From Dissophora ornata (taxonomy: Eukaryota; Mortierellomycota; Mortierellomycetes; Mortierellales; Mortierellaceae), in the NCBI GenBank assembly GCA_025201705.1, contig MU616693.1, positions 1 through 54,592 on the forward strand: a DNA stretch of 54,592 nt. Direction: 5' to 3'. This document shows, in pieces, positions 47,361 to 54,592 of this stretch. A program made the translations under genes and the position numbers. The notes under the pieces are model-generated. The model was not told the DNA's origin. It searched no databases and saw nothing but the letters and a program-made list of their open reading frames with translations. The stretch's first letter is position 1; each line of letters opens with the position of its first letter.

Positions 47361-47760
47361 ATGAAGAAGAAAATGGTTTTGCACACATCAATCGCCATTT
47401 GTCGCCATCATCCGCGCTTATACAAGTTGATACTAGGGAGTTTGAAAGCCCGCATTCCATGCGTTTCGACATCAAGGGCTTTAACAGAAGAAAATAAGGG
47501 GAAATTGGACGTTAGTGGTGGTTATGAAAACAGAGATGGCAAGTATCTATCCCTTCATTTGTCAGCGCAAAGAACAAGAAAGCTGCCCAGAGAACACCAA
47601 GTTGTTCGACGCATTGATGAAGGCAGGATTTATTCTGAGCTGGAATGATATCTTTTGGATCCCATGGATGGGTACATTGAAAAAGACGGTTACACCTCTA
47701 GGCTGTGTCAGTCAACACCCAAAATGTTAACCTCCAAAATAGGGTAGGTAATCTCCAAAA

Positions 47761-47901
47761 TTAAGGTGCACCGACAACAGGTTTCTCATTTGAATACTCG
47801 CGTGTGGACTCGACAGCAGCTGGAGTTTCGTTTCCAGGCTCAAACTGAGGTCGAAGCTGAGCCTCAGCCTTGACTCGACGGCCGTAAACAGCAGTCAGCA
47901 A
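47761..47901 (-). other. exon-like segment, terminal exon of an unresolved gene
   Basis: A clear acceptor (gcctttag) is followed by an open 46-codon frame, LLTAVYGRRVKAEAQLRPQF and onward, ending VVGAP-TAA. An in-frame TAG sits immediately upstream, so it can only be read as a spliced last exon. I could not connect it in phase to the coding piece at 48067-48487 or to any upstream donor. It may be an orphan exon of a lost gene. Confidence 0.4.
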
Positions 47902-48066
47902 CTAAAGGCACGAAGTAAGAGGACGGATAACAAGTGGCCAGAACCTGTTCAGGCTAGGACTTGATGAGCGGAAACAGTGTTCCTCCGGAAGGCTAGGCTG
48001 GCTTACTGTCCAGAAAAATTAGTGACTAAAGCAGATAGCGATTCCTCGGTTACATTTGTCGCCACC

Positions 48067-48487
48067 TTATGATATATATAAATCTACATCGTCAGACTCG
48101 ACGCCAGTCTCTTCGCCACTGGCATAGGTGACTTCTTGGGAAGTGCTTGGGAGAGATACCCCATACATAATGTCAAGATGAGAGCCGTCCCCCAAATCCT
48201 GGGTCTGCAAGACCGTGAAACTAAAATCGTACGGGTCTGGAGACTGCGAGCTCTGGCTCTCAAGGCGAGGTGTGGGGGATGACAGATCAGACTCGTCTTG
48301 TGAGGGCTCCCGCTTAACAATTGGGGTTAAACTGTTGTCGCGTCCTCTTGCGGTTTCAGGAGATGACTGAAGCACCTGGACCTGGGCAGAAGCAGGTTGA
48401 CGCACCTGTGTCTTAGGAGGAGTGGGCTGGCGAGCGTCGATATGATAGAGGATATTGTCAATCAGCTCCTCGTCTTGGGTATGAGCA
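48067..48487 (-). CDS. C-terminal exon of an unidentified, regulator-like protein
   Basis: Open from an acceptor-like ggttttcag (about 48496-48504) to TAA/TGA at 48067. The sequence is AHTQDEELIDNILYHIDARQ, then a Pro/Ser/Gln-rich disordered tail with VKREPSQDE (a SUMO-type psi-K-x-E site) and an acidic end. Composition resembles the tail of a transcription regulator. The upstream exon was not found; a minus-strand frame with FNPQFTPAATLHPIEMVDMF lies just upstream but its junction is ambiguous. Partial and tentative. Confidence 0.4.
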
Positions 48488-48717
48488 AGGGGGCCTGAAA
48501 ACCGCAGCAGCCATTTTCATAGCCGAGAAAAACATGTCTACCATTTCGATTGGATGCAATGTTGCAGCAGGCGTGAATTGGGGGTTGAAGTGGAGACGAT
48601 GCAGAGTAAACGGTGCCGGTAGCCGATCTTTGTATGTTTCCTCTTTTTTTTTTAAAATTTTTTTTATGTGGACTTGAAGTGTGGCATCTTTTGGCATCCA
48701 TGGGATCTTCGGTACCC

Positions 48718-48812
48718 TTGGAATCCTCGGCATTCATATGAATCCTCGGAGTTCATAAGAATCTCCGGCGTCCATAAGAATTCTCAGCGTCCATATGAAA
48801 TCGGTGCCCATA
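48718..48812. repeat. degenerate 19-20 bp minisatellite
   Basis: Four to five imperfect units of gaatcctcgg(c/a)(a/g)ttcata, decaying toward the right (gaatctccggcgtccataa, gaattctcagcgtccatat). Non-coding. Confidence 0.7.
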
Positions 48813-49230
48813 GGTATCCTGTATTTGAAAGCGCGTCTTCAGCAAAAGAAATAAAAAAAGCGGGATCAACGCGTCCGCACATTATTACCAAATTATTTGT
48901 AGCAAAGTTGAATGTGCGGTGAAAAATCGTGCATCCATGCGCTCAGAGTCGGACTGCAGGCCCCGAGAGGGCCCCCAGCACAGCACCAGGCATGGATACC
49001 TCGCATGCGAAAGCACTCTGTACATGGTACACTCTTTATTTTGGCGGTTAACGAAATGCCATCATCCAATTTAGGATTAACATTTTGGAGGTTGCCTGAC
49101 ACTGTTCTGAATGGAGTGGTTGTGCATAATGCAGTTGGAGCGGCCGTGAAAGAACATCGACACGTCTGCTGAACCAGTGCATTTCCATAGTGTCTATCGT
49201 TTATTAGCTCTCTGGATGTAGCATTTCCCT

Positions 49231-50021
49231 TCACTTTGTGTCTTTGACAAGCTTGACACTATCAAATTCCATGAACATGAACTCTCCCTCAACAGTCTGG
49301 TGGCCCTCATATTCAATGCGGTATCCATTGTACAGTCCTGGGACAGTCAGGACCATCGTATGGAACTCGCCCAGCTCACCGCCCATGTCAACTTCCTTCT
49401 CTCTCGGCTCAAGGGTATCCTTCATAAACGTCGGCGTCAGCTTCGATCCTACAAACTTGCGTGCCAGATCCTCGTCGTCACCCAGTTTCTTGATGGAGGC
49501 ACAGGTGATAAGCAGCTCGAACTGGCGTTCAAAGAGAGTGTCCAACAGCTTGTGGCGGTCAATGGCCCAGATCGGACAGGAAAGTTCGATGATGTCCTGG
49601 GTTGCTCTTGCCATAAAGTTGTCGCACACGTTGAGGATATCGCCTACGGGAAAGGTACCATGTTTGTCAATCTGATCCGCACATTTTTGATCAGTAGCTC
49701 ACAGGTCAAATCAATATCTTTGCACGCCGTACCTGTGACAAGAAGATCGAGGCTATACTGTTGCTTGACTTCAGAAATCTTCTCGCGGTAGCACTGCAAG
49801 TGTGTCTTTCCCTCTTCGCCAATCTCGACGAGGACATGAGGAATGTCAAGGGCCTTGGCTTGCAGCTTGATGATGTCGAGCGAGTGAGCCTTGAACGACG
49901 TAAAGTTCTTTGGGACGAACGTGACTAGGAGCACGACATCGTGCGTGGCCTTGGTCAGGCACAGAGCCAGGGTGCAGTCCTTGCCACCCGTGAAGGAGAT
50001 TGCTGCTCTCTTGGACGACAT
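49231..50021 (-). CDS. DPH6: DPH6-type PP-loop ATPase (diphthine-ammonia ligase family)
   Basis: Two exons, 50021-49733 and 49643-49231, with an 89-bp GT-AG intron; 233 aa. The PP-loop (alpha-hydrolase) motif is SFTGGKDCTLAL near the N-terminus. Next are the LQAKALDIP segment, LLVTG-DILNVC across the intron, CPIWAIDRHKLL, and the family's GGELGEFHTMVLTVP (compare GEGGE(F/Y)ETF-LD-P). The enzyme family amidates diphthine on elongation factor 2, in the cytosol. The short stand-alone length resembles archaeal and animal DPH6 rather than the long fungal fusion with L-PSP domains, so this may be a paralogue with another substrate. Its 3' half has been copied to 9607-10180. Confidence 0.82.
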
Positions 50022-50377
50022 GCAAGATCAAATGGCGAGGAGTGATGTGGGGGAGGAATGTGGATGCAGCCTGTCCGTTCAGAAGGGGCGATTGTTCGCA
50101 CCGTCACGCTGCTTCGCGCCTTGTCGTCTGCATTGGCTACCTAAAGTCCACATCCATATCCAACTCGAACTCTACTCTTTCAAACCCACAATCATAAACA
50201 GCAACCCGGGAGCAACAGTAACTTTGGCTAAACCAGGAACCAGGAACCAGGAACTAGGAGTAACAGGAAAACAAAGCAGAACCAACGCAACTTGAAGCAC
50301 GCCAGAAGAGACACGTTGTTCTTCACTACCCATCCACCCATTCCAGTTATACTCCGCACGCGACTCAGTAAGAGCTA
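50022..50377. promoter_or_regulatory. 356-bp divergent promoter region
   Basis: Lies between the start codons of the DPH6-like gene (minus) and VPS36 (plus), so it must contain both 5' leaders and promoters. No TATA box is obvious. A short tandem aaccagg(a/c) repeat sits near 50232-50256. Confidence 0.6.
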
Positions 50378-52882
50378 ATGGACCGCTGGGACCCCATTCA
50401 ACTGACCTCGACCTTCCGCCCTATACTCGAGCCACGGGAGGCGATCCAAACCACCCAGGACCAGGTCGGTCTCTATGACGGGCAAGTGCTGCGCCGCGAC
50501 TAGCCCTCAATCGAATTACACTTGATGTCGCCAACTGCTTGTCGCTCATAGCTCCTTTTATCGTTCTGTAGGCGTGTCAAGGCAGAGGACTACCCTAATG
50601 GCACCGTGTACTTGACCTCATATCGCATCCTGTACATTGACGCCAAGGATCCAGTCCGCAAGTCTATTGGGATGCCATTGCGCTTGATACATGGGATCCA
50701 GCACTATGTATGTTGTCCTAACAGTCCCACTCGGGCTACTTTTGCGCGCGCGCAACACCGACAACTTGCACATCACTCTAATCCACATGTCTATTCATAT
50801 CGTCTCCCAGGGTGGATTCATGTCTTCATCACCAAAGATCACGCTGGACCTCTACCCGCGACCCAATTCCTTCGACTCTCAATCGTCCACAGATCTCCTA
50901 GCGTCCCAGAGCGCAACATCAAACCTCAATACGACCATGGGCGCTCTTTCCTTGAAGAACGAGCCATCATGGGTTTGCGCCATATGTTATCACAGCAACC
51001 AAGGAGGCTTCATCAAATGTGCAGTCTGCGGCGTCAAGAAGCCGGCAGGCAACATCGAGACACCAACCACACCTGTCGCAGATCCATTTCTGCTGAACGA
51101 ACAGCGACAAGGCTCTCCTGTACAGTCGAATCCCAGCGCTGGAAATTCGGACGGCTCAGCTGCGTTAGAACAGCCATGTATTACCTGCCCTGCTTGTACA
51201 TTCGCGAACGATCCCTTTATGATTCAATGTGAGATTTGTGGGGCGGAGCTCCAGGATGCGCAGTCGACAGCCTTCATGTTGCACCGTCAGCAACAGCACC
51301 AGCGGTCCATCAGCCAATTGCCCTCAACTCTCGACAGCACATCTTCTTCGAGCCGGACTAGCAGTCATCCGTCAACTGGACCAGTCTCTGCCAAAGCTTC
51401 TGGTAACAGCAAGTTTCTTTCTTCTGTGTCCAACCTATACTCCTTTACATCCTCTAGTGGATCGTACTCAAAGTCCGTCGAAGACGCCAACAGTGTCAAG
51501 TTGTCCTTTAGAGCTGGTGGAAATGGCACATTCCATACTCTTCTTAAGGCTGCTATGGCGTCTAAAGCGTGGGAGGTGAGTAGTTCTGGAGGATCATTTG
51601 TCGCTGGAGTCAGACACTATGACACTATTGATTTATTGATTGATTGTGCAGCTACTGATTCATACTCCTGGTTTTGATATGGACGTCCCAGTCGCGTCCA
51701 GTTGAGTCTTCCACGAGTCAGCCTTCGACTCCGCAATCAGAGACTGCCCCGGCTTCTCCCTCCGTGAAATTTGGAGGCATTAGTATGTATTCTTATAGTC
51801 AATGGTTGCCGAAAAAGACCGTGTGTGTGTGTGTCAACTAATCCTGCTCTCTGCAATTTCACTCTAGGCGGAATCATGCGCAATGCAGAAACCAACAAAA
51901 AGGCAACAGACGAAACACTCTCTCAGGCTTTCCAGGATCTTCAAGGTCTGATGGATAAGGCAGCAGAGATGGTGGCGCTGGCAGAATCCATCTCGAACCG
52001 TCTAGCTAAATCCAACACCATGAACAATGAAGAAACTGCGACATTCAAGACCTACCTCCTCAGCATGGGTATTGCGGCACCCGTTACAAAGTACAGGACC
52101 CTACTTGCTTCTCTCTCTCAAGCACGCATACATCGACATTTTATTCATCAATCGCTCTAGGACGACTGACACGGTATTTTTTTTCAATCCTACATTGTGT
52201 AGAGATACAGCAGGCGCTGTTTTCCACAAAGAGCTAGCTCGTGAGCTGGTCGAGTTCATCTTGCCGATCGTAGAACGTGAGGGAGGAACAATGAGTCTGA
52301 TGGACGTGTATTGCGTTTTCAATCGGGCCCGTGGTGTTGGCAAGTGGTCGTTATAGCGGCATGCGATGGTTGGTCAAATCGGCTTATATTAAGTTCCAAC
52401 GAGATGTTAATATCTTTCTTTCCTTTCTGCGCTTAAACAGAGCTGATCTCTCCTAAGGATCTTCATACAGCATGCCAGATGTTCTCAGAGCTGCACTTGC
52501 CCCTGCGGCTACGTAAATTTGACAGCGGACTGCTCGCTATCCAGACAATGGAACGATACAGCGACGATGAGGTCTCGACCTCTATCGCTGGTCGCATCCA
52601 ATGTCTTCCAGCGGGAGCAGGGTTGACCGCTGTTGAACTTGCAAGCGCTATCCAAATCAGTGTAGCTCTCGCGCAGGAACAACTCTTGGTACGCGTCAAA
52701 TGTCTTGTATGTCGTCCTGGGCTGGCGAGATGTTACATGACTGACAGCTGATAAATCGTTCTTATTTTTTTAAAAAAAAAAAAATATGATAGATGACTGA
52801 GGCTCGCGGTTTGATCTGCAGAGACGAATCCGTTGAAGGCTTGCGGTTTTACGACAACCTGATTGCAAAGTGGGAGATATAG
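50378..52882 (+). CDS. VPS36: ESCRT-II subunit VPS36 with GLUE domain and two NZF fingers
   Basis: Eight exons: 50378-50481, 50572-50707, 50811-51575, 51692-51782, 51868-52090, 52203-52339, 52441-52688 and 52793-52882; 597 aa. VPS36 binds ubiquitin and phosphoinositide through GLUE and with VPS22/VPS25 drives cargo sorting into multivesicular endosomes. The split GLUE domain (VGLYDG...TVYLTSYRILYID...SSPKITLDL, then VKLSFRAGG) carries NZF1 (C136, C139, C150, C153) and NZF2 (C206, C209, C220, C223), as in budding yeast. Helical linker and winged helices follow (SGIMRNAETN, RARGV-ELISPKDL, CRDESVEGLRFYDNL). Introns 1 and 6 need GC donors (GCAAGT); the others are GT-AG. The exon 4 acceptor at 51691 was preferred to one at about 51650, which leads to a stop. 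Confidence 0.93.
50482..50571 (+). other. GC-AG intron 1 of VPS36
   Basis: Donor GACGG|GCAAGT, acceptor TGTAG, 90 bp. The nearby GT (3 nt on) would shift the frame. The GC donor gives GLYDG-RVKAEDYPNG, matching the GLUE fold. Confidence 0.85.
52340..52440 (+). other. GC-AG intron 6 of VPS36
   Basis: Donor GTTG|GCAAGT, acceptor AACAG, 101 bp. It joins RARGV to ELISPKDL, as in animal VPS36 (RARGM-ELLSPEDL). An in-frame GT alternative upstream would delete Gly-Val. Confidence 0.85.
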
Positions 52883-52992
52883 AGAAATGGTAATCAATTA
52901 AAGTAACAAAAAAGAAAATCGTCTTTTTTTATTTTTTTTTATCTATTACAAAACTGTCGTGTAAAATGGAGGGGGGGGGGTGCGCTCTATCT

Positions 52993-53173
52993 CTACCGAG
53001 GCCCCATCATCTGGTCCTTGGTTCTGAAGTAAGGATCGGCGCTCAGACGGGTAATCTCCCAACAGCGATTGACAGCGTCCAACACGTCCTGCGGGAGAGG
53101 TTTACCATTCTTGAGGGCATCCAGATTCTGAATGGTGTGCTTCATTGAGGATGCTCCAATAATGATGCCTACG

Positions 53174-53215
<42 letters not shown>

Positions 53216-54355
53216 AACCCATGAGAATTTGCTAACAAACTCACTAGCCTTTCAGCCTTCGTCTTTCATTACAAGATGACCGAACCACCAAACAACTTAC
53301 CGTCGCCGCGCGCAACATGCATCTTGGAGTGGAACTGCAGCCAGTCGAATGCAACCTGGACCAAATCAAGTTCATGAGGCTCACAGACCTTTTTGAGCAC
53401 CTCGACTGCCTCAAAGTACTCTGGCTTCCAATAGCGTTCGCGGTAGCTTTTTTTTTTGGCAAGGGCCAAAAAAAAAAAAAGAAAAAAAAAATCAGTACAT
53501 GAAGATTACATTTGCTCCGCCTGGATTCAAAATAATAAAGAAACGGCCTATTCCTTACCGAGCACCTTGCTTCGCCTTGGGGTCAAACCGCGACCCTTGC
53601 TCAACATCGCCCTGATAGCTGTAGGCTCCCGTGAGGACCCCGCCGCAGAGTGGATTGTATGCATGGAACTTGATGTTCAGGTCATCCAGACAAGCAAACA
53701 ACTCCGGCTCAATGCTTCTCGTCAATGCATTGTACATGCCCTGATAGACCGTCGGCATTACATAGCCTTTACTCTTGCACAGATAATAAATCTGCGTCAC
53801 AACCCAGGCCGGGTAGTTCGATAACCCAAAGATCTCGAACTTTCCTTCCTGGTGCATCTGGTTCACAGCCTCGAGGGTCTGTTCAATCGGGGTAGCGTAA
53901 TCTGGCGCGTGCAAGTAAAACACATGGACCTTATCGGTTCTCAAAGCATCGAGTGATTGCTGGAGCGACTCCTTGACTCGCTCTGGACGCAGACCGCCAA
54001 GCTGCAGTGGGAAGCATTTGGTGTCGACCGTGAGACCGGAAAGATCAAGCTGGCCCATCATCTCCTCCGTGTGCCCGTCAGTGTAAATGCGGGCGGTGTC
54101 TAGGGCCGTATGGCCGTAGCGGCGGAAGGCAGAGATGATCTCTGTGGCGCCTCCGTTGGTCTTGACTCGGGCCCCACCTCCCTCGGGACCAAAGGTCATA
54201 CAGCTGGGACAACACAAAAAACATTAGTCGGAGAAATAACGCATCAAAGTAAACTTAAGGATATCATAAAAGAGCGTCTTTTAGTCCAAGGACATCTGGT
54301 GCTCTGCATCTGCGTACCCGAGGATGACATTCATACGCGTTTCTGGATTGCTCAT
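52993..54355 (-). CDS. AKR7-type aldo-keto reductase (aflatoxin aldehyde reductase family)
   Basis: Four exons: 54355-54318, 54203-53559, 53446-53301 and 53168-52993; 334 aa, the normal length. NADPH-dependent reduction of aldehydes in the cytosol. The catalytic tetrad is visible: Asp48 and Tyr53 in LDTARIYTDG, Lys75 in VDTKCF and His111 in FYLHAPD. FGLSNYPAWVV, VYQGMYNALTR and FHAYNPLCGGVLTG are typical AKR7 segments, and the C-terminal GIIIGASS binds the cofactor phosphate. Introns 2 and 3 carry poly-A and GA tracts, and the exon 3 acceptor is preceded by A-rich instead of pyrimidine-rich sequence, so splicing there may be weak. Converges on VPS36 with 110 bp between stops. Confidence 0.93.
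53177..53210. repeat. (AG)17 microsatellite inside AKR intron 3
   Basis: Perfect dinucleotide run in the 132-bp intron; CT on the transcribed strand next to the acceptor, where it forms the polypyrimidine tract. Confidence 0.9.
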
Positions 54356-54592
54356 GTCGAAAGAAAAAAAAAGGTGGATGATGCTTTGATTGATGTTAGA
54401 CGGGCAACAAATGTTTTTGAAATTGCCTTTTTCTAAATTTTGCTACGCCATATTTCAAAAAAAAAAAATCGGTGCATGTGTTTCTTTAATTTGGACGCTG
54501 GATGATATTCAGCCCTTTATCCCTTTATTATACTACGCGGCATGTATTAGAGAGATGCCCTGGAGAGCAAATGAGCTGTGTAGCAAGAAAAA

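Noticed and set aside
51650..51710. Alternative VPS36 exon 4 acceptor (gtgcag) giving LLIHTPGFDMDV
   Set aside because: It reads into an in-frame TGA after 17 codons; the acceptor at 51691 keeps the frame to the conserved SGIMRN segment.

Overview
The window looks like nuclear DNA of an early-diverging filamentous fungus, most probably Mortierellomycota (Mortierella/Linnemannia type). The evidence is dense GT-AG introns (mostly 73-140 bp), CT/GA microsatellites around promoters and introns, a very large NACHT-WD40 protein, a yeast-like VPS36 with two NZF fingers, and several decayed members of a PD-(D/E)XK-like family that I associate with Mucoromycota. The organism is inferred; no rRNA or other marker gene is present. 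I rebuilt spliced models by hand from reading-frame phase, splice sites and remembered family conservation. Every model given as a CDS has a total length divisible by three.

Layout. 1-12.9 kb is an accessory, repeat-rich segment. It holds a 1,924-aa NLR-like NACHT/pentapeptide/WD40 protein (minus strand, 1043-7003) between direct copies of a dispersed repeat. It also holds a truncated pseudogene copy of the PP-loop/DPH6-type gene found intact at 49-50 kb, and a two-exon PD-(D/E)XK-like gene with degenerate 5' sequence. 12.9-20.8 kb has a secreted lipase, a 4.5-kb stretch without genes, and a peroxisomal acyl-CoA oxidase (C-terminal ARL). 21.3-30.4 kb is a graveyard: a possible Helitron-helicase remnant, a small coiled-coil ORF, two or three PD-(D/E)XK-like pseudogenes with stops and frameshifts, a duplicated non-coding repeat and a 30-nt poly-T tract.

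30.4-54.6 kb is ordinary housekeeping territory. In order: an 8-exon DENND6 Rab-GEF; a large disordered protein of unknown function with an in-frame intron; a 7-exon SLMAP-like (STRIPAK) FHA/coiled-coil/tail-anchored protein; a cysteine-rich secreted protein; two poorly resolved coding pieces; a DPH6-like PP-loop ATPase sharing a 356-bp divergent promoter with the ESCRT-II gene VPS36; and an AKR7-type aldo-keto reductase.

Membrane traffic and signalling recur among the core genes: DENND6 (Rab activation), VPS36 (multivesicular bodies) and the SLMAP-like protein (STRIPAK). They are not an operon and need not be co-regulated. The most notable points are three GC-AG introns needed to keep conserved VPS36 and DENND6 sequence in frame, near-identical WD40 units in the NLR, a DNA-level (not retro) partial duplication of the DPH6-like gene that broke inside its intron, and the cluster of decayed PD-(D/E)XK-like genes.
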